From: Streptomyces sp. A3M-1-3
Lineage (GTDB): Bacteria > Actinomycetota > Actinomycetes > Streptomycetales > Streptomycetaceae
Length of the DNA: 64,000 nucleotides
Reading direction: 5' to 3'
Assembly (NCBI RefSeq): GCF_024213665.1
Contig: NZ_JANAVP010000014.1
Coordinates: 118,492 to 182,491, forward strand
Part shown: positions 16,054-25,110 of the stretch, in pieces
Layout: every line of letters starts with the position of its first letter
Position numbering within the stretch: the first letter of the stretch is position 1
Program-made: the position numbers and the translations under genes
Notes under the pieces: generated by a model
The model's input: the letters and a program-made list of their open reading frames with translations, nothing else
Told to the model about the DNA's origin: nothing
The model's database searches: none

Positions 16054-17286
16054 TCAGAGCCGGTGCGCCGCGCCCGCCGGACTCGCTCCTCTGGTGTCAA
16101 GCAGCAACTGGGCCTTTACGGCGAGCCCTTGGAGGTCGTACGTGCGGTGGTGCTGGAGCAGGATCGTCAGGTCCGCGTTGGCCGCGGCCTCGTAGAGGGA
16201 GTCCGCGCGCGGGACCGGCTGGTCGCGGACGCGCCAGTCGGCGACGTACGGATCGTGGTAGCTGAGCTGGGCGCCCAGGTCGATCAGGCGGGAGGCGATC
16301 TCGTGGGCGGGTGAGCCCTGCTGGTCGGCGAGGTCGGGCTTGTACGTGACGCCGAGGAGCAGGACGCGGGCCCCGCGGGCGGATTTGCCGTGCTCGTTGA
16401 GGAGGGTGGCGCAGCGTTGGATGACGTACTGCGGCATGCGGTTGTTGATCTCCTGGGCGAGTCCGACCATGCGCAGCGGGTGGCCCGGCGTGCGGCTGGT
16501 GTGCGGGAGGTAGTTGGGGTCGACCGGGACGCCGTGGCCGCCGACGCCGGGGCCGGGGCGGAAGGCGTGGAAGCCGTACGGCTTGGTCTCGGCGCAGCGG
16601 ATGACGTCCCAGAGGTCCACGCCGAGGTCGTGGCAGAGCACCGCCATTTCGTTGACCAGGGCGATGTTGACGTGCCGGTAGTTGGTCTCCAGGAGCTGAA
16701 CCGTTTCCGCTTCGCGCGGGCCGCGAGCGCGGACCACCTTGTCGGTGAGGCGGGCGTAGAAGGCCGCGGCCGATTCGGTGCAGGCGGGGGTGAGGCCGCC
16801 GATGACCTTGGGGGTGTTGGAGTAGCCGTGGGTGCGGTTGCCGGGATCGAGGCGGCTGGGGGAGTACGCGAGGTGGAAGTCGCGTCCCGCCCGGAGGCCG
16901 GAGCCCTGTTCGAGTACCGGCCGCAGGAATTCCTCGGTGGCGCCGGGATAGGCGGCCGATTCCAGGATCACCGTGGTGTGCGGGCGCAGCCGCGCGGCGA
17001 GTGCGCGGGCGGCGTTCCCGACGGCGGACAGGTCGGGCGCCCGGTCGGGCCCCAGCGGGGTCGGGGCGCAGATGACGGCGGTACGGACCCTGCCCAGCTC
17101 GGCCGGGTTGGTGGTGGCCCGGAAGCCGGCCGCGGACATCCGGCGGATGTCCGCTGCGGACAGCGCGCCACCGCAGGGGGAGGGGCCGGTGTCGTATCCG
17201 ATGGTCTCGATGCCGGCGGTGACGGCAGCCTGGGCGAGGGGCAGGCCGAGGTGGCCGAGTCCGATGACGGCGAGATCTGCGGGCAT
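16054..17286 (-). CDS. UDP-glucose/GDP-mannose dehydrogenase family protein, catalytic Cys replaced
   Basis: This 410-residue protein has the three-part layout of nucleotide-sugar dehydrogenases. The NAD loop is LAVIGLGHLGLPLAQAAVTA, the central helix has QLLETNYRHVNIALVNEMA, and the C-terminal UDP-binding domain has LLGVTYKPDLADQQGSPA. The motif that carries the catalytic cysteine, normally GGHCIPVDP, reads GPGVGGHGVPVDPNYL, with Gly252 in its place. The four-electron oxidation needs that thiol, so the enzyme should be inactive in the usual sense or have another activity. The start at 17286 has an AAGGGAAGG site. Confidence 0.85.
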   Translation of the reverse strand: MPADLAVIGLGHLGLPLAQAAVTAGIETIGYDTGPSPCGGALSAADIRRMSAAGFRATTNPAELGRVRTAVICAPTPLGPDRAPDLSAVGNAARALAARLRPHTTVILESAAYPGATEEFLRPVLEQGSGLRAGRDFHLAYSPSRLDPGNRTHGYSNTPKVIGGLTPACTESAAAFYARLTDKVVRARGPREAETVQLLETNYRHVNIALVNEMAVLCHDLGVDLWDVIRCAETKPYGFHAFRPGPGVGGHGVPVDPNYLPHTSRTPGHPLRMVGLAQEINNRMPQYVIQRCATLLNEHGKSARGARVLLLGVTYKPDLADQQGSPAHEIASRLIDLGAQLSYHDPYVADWRVRDQPVPRADSLYEAAANADLTILLQHHRTYDLQGLAVKAQLLLDTRGASPAGAAHRL

Positions 17287-17514
17287 GGCGTTGGCCGTCC
17301 TTCCCTTAACCGGAGGGGACAGAGAGCGCAAGTCCTGTGGACAGAACGAGCGAGCGCAATGTCAGACTAGGCGTAAATATGACCGATATGCCGTATTGCG
17401 CGGCGGCGGTCACGGGAGTGTTGTCCACAGGCGGTGGCTGACTCGGGCAAGCCCGGACAGAATCGTGAGGGTGGGGGCTATGAGCGGGACCACCCCGATC
17501 AACGGGAGGCAGCA

Positions 17515-19221
17515 GTGAGGACAGCGACACTGGGACCTGCGGAGCGTGCGGAAGCGCTTGCCGCGATGGCCGAGCGTGAACTGGACGTGCTGGTCGTGGG
17601 CGCGGGGGTGGTCGGCGCCGGCACCGCGCTCGACGCCGCGACCCGCGGGCTCGCGACCGGACTGGTGGAAGCGCGCGACTGGGCGTCGGGCACGTCGAGC
17701 CGGTCGAGCAAGCTGATCCACGGCGGGCTGCGCTATCTGGAGATGCTGGACTTCACGCTCGTACGGGAGGCTCTGAAGGAGCGCGGGCTGCTGCTGGGGC
17801 GGCTGGCGCCGCACCTGGTGAAGCCGGTGCCGTTTCTGTACCCCCTCCAGCACAAGGGCTGGGAGCGTTTCTACGCCGGATCGGGCGTGGCGCTGTACGA
17901 CGCCATGTCGGTGTCCTCGGGCCACGGGCGCGGACTGCCGGTGCACCGGCATCTGACGCGCACGCGCGCGCTGCGGGTCGCGCCCTGCCTGAAGAAGGAC
18001 GCGCTGGTGGGCGCGTTGCAGTACTACGACGCCCAGATGGACGACGCGCGCTATGTGGCGACCCTGGTGCGTACGGCGTCGGCGTACGGCGCGGAGGTCG
18101 CCAACCGGGCCCGGGTCATCGGTTTCCTGAGGGAGGGTGAGCGGGTCGTCGGGGCGCGCGTACAGGACGTGGAGGGCGGTGGGGAGTACGAGATCCGGGC
18201 CAAGCAGATCGTCAACGCCACCGGGGTGTGGACAGATGACACGCAGGCGCTGATCGGGGAGCGCGGGCAGTTCCACGTACGGGCGTCCAAGGGCATCCAC
18301 CTGGTGGTGCCCAAGGACCGGATCCACTCCACGACCGGGCTGATCCTGCGGACCGAGAAGTCCGTGCTGTTCGTGATCCCGTGGGGCCGGCACTGGATCG
18401 TCGGGACGACGGACACGGACTGGGACCTCGACAAGGCGCATCCGGCGGCTTCGAGCGCCGACATCGACTACCTGCTGGAACACGTCAATTCGGTGCTCGC
18501 GGTGCCGCTGACGCGGGACGACGTCCAGGGGGTGTACGCCGGGCTGCGGCCGCTGCTGGCCGGGGAGTCGGAAGCGACAAGCAAGTTGTCGCGCGAGCAC
18601 ACGGTGGCGCATACCGTGCCGGGGCTGGTGGTCGTGGCGGGTGGCAAGTACACGACGTACCGGGTGATGGCCAAGGATGCGGTGGACGAGGCGGTGCACG
18701 GGCTGGACCAGCGGGTCGCCGACTGTGTCACGGAGGATGTGCCGCTGGTCGGGGCGGAGGGGTACAAGGCGCTCTGGAACGCGCGGGCCCGGATCGCGGC
18801 CCGGACGGGGCTTCATGTGGCGCGGGTGGAACACCTGTTGAACCGGTACGGCTCGCTGACGGAGGAGCTGCTGGAGCTGATCGCCGCCGACGCGTCGCTG
18901 GGTGAGCCGCTGAGTGCGGCGGACGACTACCTGCGGGCGGAGGTGGTCTACGCGGCCTCGCACGAGGGCGCGCGGCACCTGGACGACGTACTGACGCGCC
19001 GGACACGGATCTCGATCGAGACGTTCGACCGGGGGACGCGCAGCGCGCGGGAGTGCGCCGAGCTGATGGCGCCGGTGCTGGGCTGGGACAAGGAGCAGAT
19101 CGAGAAGGAGGTCGAGCACTACAACAAGCGCGTGCAGGCGGAGCGGGAGTCGCAGCGGCAGCCGGACGACCTGACGGCGGACGCGGCGCGGCTCGGCGCG
19201 CCGGACATCGTGCCGCTGTGA
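17515..19221 (+). CDS. glpD: aerobic glycerol-3-phosphate dehydrogenase
   Basis: This 568-residue FAD enzyme oxidises glycerol-3-phosphate to dihydroxyacetone phosphate at the membrane. The FAD loop is DVLVVGAGVVGAGTALDAAT, followed by GTSSRSSKLIHGGLRYLEM, the family signature. Also visible are ASKGIHLVVPKDRI, WGRHWIVGTTDTDW and GGKYTTYRVMAKDAVD. The GTG at 17515 has GGGAGG about 6 bp upstream; the open frame continues back but lacks conservation. No glycerol kinase or facilitator gene is adjacent. Confidence 0.95.
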   Translation: MRTATLGPAERAEALAAMAERELDVLVVGAGVVGAGTALDAATRGLATGLVEARDWASGTSSRSSKLIHGGLRYLEMLDFTLVREALKERGLLLGRLAPHLVKPVPFLYPLQHKGWERFYAGSGVALYDAMSVSSGHGRGLPVHRHLTRTRALRVAPCLKKDALVGALQYYDAQMDDARYVATLVRTASAYGAEVANRARVIGFLREGERVVGARVQDVEGGGEYEIRAKQIVNATGVWTDDTQALIGERGQFHVRASKGIHLVVPKDRIHSTTGLILRTEKSVLFVIPWGRHWIVGTTDTDWDLDKAHPAASSADIDYLLEHVNSVLAVPLTRDDVQGVYAGLRPLLAGESEATSKLSREHTVAHTVPGLVVVAGGKYTTYRVMAKDAVDEAVHGLDQRVADCVTEDVPLVGAEGYKALWNARARIAARTGLHVARVEHLLNRYGSLTEELLELIAADASLGEPLSAADDYLRAEVVYAASHEGARHLDDVLTRRTRISIETFDRGTRSARECAELMAPVLGWDKEQIEKEVEHYNKRVQAERESQRQPDDLTADAARLGAPDIVPL

Positions 19222-19227
19222 GGATCT

Positions 19228-19262
19228 AGGCGGTTTCCGGCCGGTCTGGCCGGAAACCGCCT
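19228..19262 (+). terminator. terminator after glpD
   Basis: A 15-bp perfect stem (AGGCGGTTTCCGGCC / GGCCGGAAACCGCCT) with a 5-base loop lies 6 bp after the glpD stop. Confidence 0.85.
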
Positions 19263-19404
19263 GGTGCCACCGGTGGACCCCGCACATTCACCGGTCCCGG
19301 GGTGGGGGACAATGAAGGTTCTGCCAGGGCGGGTTACTGCTACTCCCGGGCTCGCAGAGCCGAAGGAGCACCGCGGGCGAGGCACAGGATCGCAGAGGGG
19401 ACGC

Positions 19405-22050
19405 ATGTCGGAGGCGGAGCAGGCGCGGGGGCCCCAGCAGGACAAGAACCGGCCCGAGGGCGAGGCCGCGGCCGGCCAACGACCGGCGGATATGGACGCG
19501 GTCGACGCGCGTCAGGCCGACGGCCGGGCCGAAGCCCCGGCCCCGGCCGGTGGCGCGCCCCCGGCCGGTGGCGCGGCTGACGCCGACGGTTCGGCCGAGG
19601 TTCCGGGCGGTGGCATGGGTGACGCGGACCGCCCTGCCACGGCTCCGGCTCCGCCCGATGGCGCGGCTGACGCCGACGGTTCGGCTGCCGACGGTTCGGT
19701 CCCGGCTGAAGTCGTGGCTGATGCCGACCGTGCGGGCGAGGTTTCGGGCAGCGGCGGGCCCGAGGGCGGGGACAAGGCCGTTCCCAGGGACCCCGTGGAG
19801 GGGGACCGGGATGACGAGCCGACCGGCGGTGGTGACCGCCGCCCCGGCGGCGTTGGCGCGCCGCTTGCAGGTGATGGCGCCGCGGACCGTGGCCCCGGCG
19901 ACGACGAGGACCGCACCGCCTCCGCCCGCGATGCCGACGAGCAGGCCCCAGGCCGTTCCTTGGGTGACGTTGAGGGCCGGGTGGGGGACAAGGGTGGTTC
20001 CGCCGGCCCTGATGGGCAACCGGGCGAAGGTTCGGTCGAAGGCCGTGGTGAGGACCGTCCCTTGGGTGACGGTGAGGGCCGCACGGCCGTGGCCGGGGGT
20101 GCTGGCGAGGCCGGCGCAGGGCGTGGTGAGGGTTCCGGGAGCCCGGAGGTGGAGACGGGGCAGGGCTCGGGCCGCCTCGGCCAGAAGCGTTCGGGTGACG
20201 GCGGCGAGGGTGGTGCGAACCGCAGTGCGGACCGCGGCGCCGAGGAGGGTGGGCGGCTTCTTGCGGGGCGGTATCGGCTCGGGGCCGTGCTTGGCAAGGG
20301 CGGTATGGGTACCGTCTGGCGGGCCGTGGACGAGACCCTCGGCCGCACCGTCGCTGTCAAGGAGCTGCGGTTCCCGACGAACATCGACGAGGACGAGAAG
20401 CGCCGGCTGATCACCCGGACCCTGCGCGAGGCGAAGGCGATCGCCCGTATCCGCCACAACGGTGCGGTGACCGTCTTCGACGTCGTGGACGAGGACGACC
20501 GGCCCTGGATCGTCATGGAGCTCATCGAGGGCGCCTCGCTCGCCGAAGTCATCCGTGAGAAGGGCACCCTGAGCCCCCATCGGGCCGCCGAGGTCGGGCT
20601 CGCCGTCCTGGACGTGCTGCGTTCCGCGCACCGCGAGGGCATCCTGCACCGCGATGTGAAGCCGTCCAATGTGCTGATCGCCGAGGACGGCCGGGTCGTG
20701 CTCACCGACTTCGGTATCGCGCAGGTCGAGGGTGACCCCTCCGTCACCTCGACCGGCATGCTCGTCGGCGCCCCCTCCTACATCTCGCCCGAGCGCGCCC
20801 GCGGTCACAAGCCCGGCCCGCCCGCCGACCTGTGGTCGCTGGGCGGCCTGCTGTACGCCTCGGTGGAGGGCATTCCGCCGTACGACAAGGGTTCCGCGAT
20901 CGCGACCCTGACCGCCGTTATGACCGAGCCGCTCGACCCGCCGAAGAGCGCGGGAGCGCTGGAGGAGGTCATCTACGGGCTGCTGGCCAAGGACCCGCAG
21001 CGGCGGCTCGACGACGCGGGCGCCCGTGCGCTGCTGAACGACGTCGTCAACGCGCCCGAACCGGTCGCGGAGCCCGAGCCGGAACCGGCCGGCGACGCGA
21101 CCCGGGTGGTCGTCCTCCCGCCCGTACCGCCGGAGGACAGGGCGGCGCAGCCGAAGGGTGCGGCGGCCGCGGAGCGGATGCGCGGGGCGCTGCAGTCCGT
21201 ACGCAACGCAGCCGCAGCAGCCGCCGCCTCCGCCGAGCCCGGGCCCAAGCCCGCCGCGCGGGCGCCGCTCACGGACGTGGTGTCGCGCCGCACGCTCGCA
21301 ATCGTGGCGGTCGTGGCGGTGCTCGCCATACTCGGCACGATCCTCGCAGTCGCGCTCGGCGGCAACGGTGACGAGCCGGGCGGCCAGGACGGCAAGTCCA
21401 AGGACGACAAGGCCGCGTCCAGCGGGGCCACTGCGGGCGGTGACGACCCGGACAAGGGCACGGGCACGGGCACAGGCACGAACAAGGGCACGGGCAAGGA
21501 AGCCGACAAGGACAAGGACAAGGGCACGGGCGCCGGTACGGGGGACGCCTCCGACGGCGGGAAGACCGGCGGTTCCTCGGACAAGGTCACGCTGCCCGAC
21601 GGGTACAAGACGGTCACCGACAGCCGTTTCCACTTCACCATGGCGATGCCGGCCGGCTTCAAGCGCACCGCAATAGCGGGCCAGAACTCCGGCGGCATCT
21701 ACAGCGAGTCCGGCGGATTCCCGCGTATCCAGATCGACTTCAACGACAGCCCCACCGACGACGCGGCCCTCGCCTGGGCACAGCTCGCGCCCGCCGTCGC
21801 CGGCAGCAGCAGCGGCTACAAGCTGCTCGGCATCGGGAAGGTGCAGTACAAGGGCTACCCGACCGTCGCCGACTGGCAGTTCGAGCGGAACCAGAGCGGC
21901 GAGCGGGTCCGGATACTCAACCGCGGCTTCAAGGTGGACGCCAGGCACGGTTACTCGATCATGGTCACCTGCAAGCAGAGCGAGTGGGACGGCGCGGAGT
22001 GCCGGACGCTGCGCAAGACGGCGTTCGACACGTTCCGGCCGAAGGACTGA
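19405..22050 (+). CDS. transmembrane Ser/Thr protein kinase with long low-complexity N-terminus
   Basis: This 881-residue kinase begins with about 280 residues of Asp/Gly/Ala/Glu-rich disorder. The kinase domain (about 285-550) has the ATP loop GAVLGKGGMGTVWRAVDE, VAVKEL lysine, HRDVKPSNVLI, LTDFGIAQV and SYISPERARG. A single membrane span (TLAIVAVVAVLAILGTILAV) lies near 630-652. Outside is a Lys/Gly/Thr linker and a sensor-like domain starting YKTVTDSRFHFTMAMPAGFK. The ATG at 19405 has AGAGGGG upstream. It is the first of four tandem kinase-type genes, and all catalytic residues look intact. From memory a receptor-kinase cluster at this place in S. coelicolor acts on cell-wall proteins. Confidence 0.92.
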   Translation: MSEAEQARGPQQDKNRPEGEAAAGQRPADMDAVDARQADGRAEAPAPAGGAPPAGGAADADGSAEVPGGGMGDADRPATAPAPPDGAADADGSAADGSVPAEVVADADRAGEVSGSGGPEGGDKAVPRDPVEGDRDDEPTGGGDRRPGGVGAPLAGDGAADRGPGDDEDRTASARDADEQAPGRSLGDVEGRVGDKGGSAGPDGQPGEGSVEGRGEDRPLGDGEGRTAVAGGAGEAGAGRGEGSGSPEVETGQGSGRLGQKRSGDGGEGGANRSADRGAEEGGRLLAGRYRLGAVLGKGGMGTVWRAVDETLGRTVAVKELRFPTNIDEDEKRRLITRTLREAKAIARIRHNGAVTVFDVVDEDDRPWIVMELIEGASLAEVIREKGTLSPHRAAEVGLAVLDVLRSAHREGILHRDVKPSNVLIAEDGRVVLTDFGIAQVEGDPSVTSTGMLVGAPSYISPERARGHKPGPPADLWSLGGLLYASVEGIPPYDKGSAIATLTAVMTEPLDPPKSAGALEEVIYGLLAKDPQRRLDDAGARALLNDVVNAPEPVAEPEPEPAGDATRVVVLPPVPPEDRAAQPKGAAAAERMRGALQSVRNAAAAAAASAEPGPKPAARAPLTDVVSRRTLAIVAVVAVLAILGTILAVALGGNGDEPGGQDGKSKDDKAASSGATAGGDDPDKGTGTGTGTNKGTGKEADKDKDKGTGAGTGDASDGGKTGGSSDKVTLPDGYKTVTDSRFHFTMAMPAGFKRTAIAGQNSGGIYSESGGFPRIQIDFNDSPTDDAALAWAQLAPAVAGSSSGYKLLGIGKVQYKGYPTVADWQFERNQSGERVRILNRGFKVDARHGYSIMVTCKQSEWDGAECRTLRKTAFDTFRPKD

Positions 22051-22140
22051 GCACGTTCGGGGCCGGGTTGCGTTGACCCGGCGGCGCGGACGGGTGTTGC
22101 CACGTATCGTGAGAGCTCGCGGACCGTACGCAGCCGCAAT

Positions 22141-22171
22141 GGGCCGGTAAACGACCGGAATTGGCCCTTTT
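22141..22171 (+). terminator. hairpin with T-run between kinase genes 1 and 2
   Basis: The outer arms GGGCC (22141-22145) and GGCCC (22163-22167) enclose an inner CCGGT/ACCGG stem and are followed by TTTT. Probable terminator or attenuator in the 178-bp gap. Confidence 0.6.
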
Positions 22172-22228
22172 CTGTGGCTGTCGGACGGCGGCGGGCACCG
22201 GGGGAACAGCGCGCTCTGGGGAGGCGTC

Positions 22229-24955
22229 GTGGACGACTATGCGGGACGGGTACTCGCCGACCGCTACCGCCTGCCCCTGCCCCCGTCCGACGAGTACGAA
22301 CTCGTGGAGACGCGGGCGTTCGACACCTACAGCGGGCAGGAAGTGCTCGTCCGGCAGGTGATGTTGCCCGAGGTCGTGGACGCGGAGATGCTCGACGGGG
22401 ACGGGCTGCCGGCCCCGCGGCGGGCCTCCGGGCGCACCACGCGGCGCCCCACCGATCCCGCCGTACGGCGGGCGATCGAAGCGGCCCAGGCCGCCGCGCA
22501 GATACCCGACCACCCCCGGCTCGACCAGGTCTTCGACGTGTTCGCGGAGGGCGGTTCGCTCTGGATAGTGAGCGAGCTGGTGGCGGCGCGGCCCCTCGCG
22601 GCGCTGCTCGCGGAGAAACCGCTGAGCCCGTACCGGGCGGCCGAGGTCGCCTCGGACGTACTCACCGCGCTGCGTGTCCTGCACGCACACGGCTGGACTC
22701 ACCGGAACATCACCGTCCGCACGGTGCTGGTGTGCGACGACGGCCGGGTCGTGCTGACCGGCCTGGCGTCCGGCGCCGCCGAAGAGGCGCTGTGCGGCTA
22801 CGACCCGGTCCCCGCCGCGGAACCGGTCGTCGAGGCCACCCCCGTACCGTCGGCCGAAGCCGCCGCGGCGCCGGACAGCGCGGTGTCGTACGGCGGCCAG
22901 TACCGCACCGGTGGTGACCTGGGTACGGCCGAACCGGCGGAGCTGCCCGGCGCGCGCACCGCGCTGCCGCCGGGGGCCGGGGCGGCGGCGGACGTCCGCG
23001 CCGCCCGTGCCGGGGCCATCGCCGCGTACCGCGCAGGAGCCCGCGCCGCCGCCCGGGTCGGCGAGGAGCAGCCCGGCGGCACCGGCAGCCTGCCCGTCCA
23101 GCGGCCCGCACCGCCGGAGAGCGAGGGCCGCGCGCCGGGCTCCGCCGCGCCCGAGGGGTACGCGTATCCGTACGGCGGCGCCCGGCCCGGCGACAGCCTG
23201 CCCAGGAGTACGGACCGGCGCCGGACCGGCGAGCACGAGGTGCCCGAGCTGCGACGGGCGGAACTGGCCGGCACCTGGAGCGACGAGGCACGGCACGGCG
23301 GCAGCGGCAGCGCGCCTGGCCGCAGTGGCAGCGCGGCTGGAAGCGGCCGCAGCGGCAGTGGCTCCTGGCACGGAGCCGCGCCCCGGGGCGGCAGTGCCGG
23401 GGAAGGTCTGCGGGCCGACCAGCGCCGTCAGGCGCACGCCGCGCTGGAGGCCCCCGCCCCGCCCGAGCGGACCAGCGGGACGGACGCCGCCGCACCGCCC
23501 CAGCGCGCCGCCGGCACGGGGGCCGCACCGCCCGCGCGGACCGGCGGTGCGTGGGCGGCCACACCGCCCGCGGGGGCCGGCAGTACGGGGGCGGCTGCGC
23601 CGTCCGGCCGGACCGGCGGTACGTCCGCGCCCGCCGGAGGGTGGGACGAAGTCGTCGCCGGAGCGCGCAGCCCCGGCTACCGCGGGCCCGCGACCCCGCT
23701 CGCCGCCGAGCGGGCCCGGCAGACCCGGATCGCCGTCGTCGGGGCCGTCACCGAGCGCTGGGCGCCCGAGCAGGCCGGTCCCGTACACGAGAACTGGCAG
23801 CTGGCCGCGCCGGTCGGTCCCTCGACAGACCTGTGGGCGCTCGGCGCACTGCTGTTCCGCGCCGTACAGGGGCACGCCCCCTACCCGGAGGAGAACGCCG
23901 CAGAACTCGTCCAGATGGTCTGCGCCGAACCGCCCGCCTTCGCGGAGGAGTGCGGACCACTGCGTCCCGTGGTCGAGTCGCTGCTGCGCCAGGACCCCAC
24001 CGAGCGACCGGACTTCGAGGAGCTGCGCGGCTGGCTGCGTTCGCTCGTACGGTCCGCTCCGGAGCCGGAGGCCGGCGCCCAGGTGGTGCCGGTGCCCTCG
24101 CTGGACGGCACCCGGCTCCCGGTCGTACGGCGCCGCGGCGAACTCGTACGCAGACGCCGCGCGGCCTCGCCCGCGGTTCTGCACGGCCGGCACCGGCAGC
24201 GCAAGACCAGGGCCAGGCCCGAGCGCGCGCGGCGGCAGCGCGGGCCCAGGTCGCTGGGCCGGATTCTGCTGCTGCTGGTCCTGCTCGCCCTGGCGGCCGT
24301 TGTCGCGTACGCGGTGATGTTCATGCCCAAGGCGGAATCGGACGGAGCGGGCGGGGAGGGCGCGCAGCAGCGGCCCGGAGCGGTCGGACCGAGCCGTTCC
24401 GCGCCCGCCGACTCGCAGCCGGAGCAGCAGCCCGGCACATCCGGGCCGTCGAAGAAGCCCTCCTCCCAGCAGCCGCAGACGACCGTGCCCGCCGGCGGCC
24501 TGGCCGAGGGGTACGTACTCCGCAAGGACCAGGAGGGGTTCCAGGTCGCCGTGGACCGGGACTGGCGGCGACGCCCGCTCAACGACAGCGGCCAGGTCCG
24601 GTACACCGGCGGCGAGTACGAGCTGATCATCGTTCCCGGCCGGGACACCGTGCGGGACAACGGCACGGATCCGATGGCGTACCAGCGGGAGAAGGAGCGC
24701 GAGCTGCAGCCGTTCCGTGACTCCAGCTGGGCCACCTCCACCGGGGTGCGGCAAGTCGTCGTGGGGCAGCGGGTCATGGCGGAGGGGCAGTACACGTGGG
24801 CGGACAGCAGCGGCCGGGAGGTGTACGTCCGCAACCTTGCCACGGTCGTGGACGGCCGCTACCACGTCGTCATGGTGATCGGCCCCGAGTCCGGCCGCGA
24901 CGAGGTGAGCGAGATCTTCGAACAGGCCACCGCCACCTACCGCGCCACGAGCTGA
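22229..24955 (+). CDS. receptor pseudokinase
   Basis: This 908-residue protein has the kinase fold but lacks catalytic residues. The lysine position reads VLVRQVML, the catalytic loop is THRNITVRTVLV instead of HRDxKxxN, and the DFG site reads VLTGLAS. A second piece of the fold (WALGALLFRAVQGHAPYPE and LRQDPTERPDFEELRGWL) resumes only after about 340 residues of Ala/Gly/Pro/Arg-rich insertion. A membrane span (ILLLLVLLALAAVVAYAVMF) and an extracytoplasmic domain (GFQVAVDRDWRRRPL) follow. The GTG at 22229 has GGGGAGG upstream. It sits in the middle of the kinase cluster, suggesting an allosteric partner or scaffold for the active kinases. Confidence 0.85.
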   Translation: MDDYAGRVLADRYRLPLPPSDEYELVETRAFDTYSGQEVLVRQVMLPEVVDAEMLDGDGLPAPRRASGRTTRRPTDPAVRRAIEAAQAAAQIPDHPRLDQVFDVFAEGGSLWIVSELVAARPLAALLAEKPLSPYRAAEVASDVLTALRVLHAHGWTHRNITVRTVLVCDDGRVVLTGLASGAAEEALCGYDPVPAAEPVVEATPVPSAEAAAAPDSAVSYGGQYRTGGDLGTAEPAELPGARTALPPGAGAAADVRAARAGAIAAYRAGARAAARVGEEQPGGTGSLPVQRPAPPESEGRAPGSAAPEGYAYPYGGARPGDSLPRSTDRRRTGEHEVPELRRAELAGTWSDEARHGGSGSAPGRSGSAAGSGRSGSGSWHGAAPRGGSAGEGLRADQRRQAHAALEAPAPPERTSGTDAAAPPQRAAGTGAAPPARTGGAWAATPPAGAGSTGAAAPSGRTGGTSAPAGGWDEVVAGARSPGYRGPATPLAAERARQTRIAVVGAVTERWAPEQAGPVHENWQLAAPVGPSTDLWALGALLFRAVQGHAPYPEENAAELVQMVCAEPPAFAEECGPLRPVVESLLRQDPTERPDFEELRGWLRSLVRSAPEPEAGAQVVPVPSLDGTRLPVVRRRGELVRRRRAASPAVLHGRHRQRKTRARPERARRQRGPRSLGRILLLLVLLALAAVVAYAVMFMPKAESDGAGGEGAQQRPGAVGPSRSAPADSQPEQQPGTSGPSKKPSSQQPQTTVPAGGLAEGYVLRKDQEGFQVAVDRDWRRRPLNDSGQVRYTGGEYELIIVPGRDTVRDNGTDPMAYQREKERELQPFRDSSWATSTGVRQVVVGQRVMAEGQYTWADSSGREVYVRNLATVVDGRYHVVMVIGPESGRDEVSEIFEQATATYRATS

Positions 24956-25110
24956 GAAGCGACCGGAAAGCAGCGAACACCCCTGGCTGCGACCGGCGAT
25001 ACGCGCTGAGTCACGGACTGAGTCACAGTGCTGTCTCCGTGAGTGCTCCGCTGTTCCGTGGCCGTATTTCGCTCCGTAACCTGGCATCCGAAGGAACAGG
25101 GCGGGGGCAC

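Noticed and set aside
21965..25087. 1040-codon open frame antisense to the pseudokinase
   Set aside because: It is a shadow frame with no recognisable motif and no ribosome site, while the plus strand shows kinase-fold, membrane and sensor segments.
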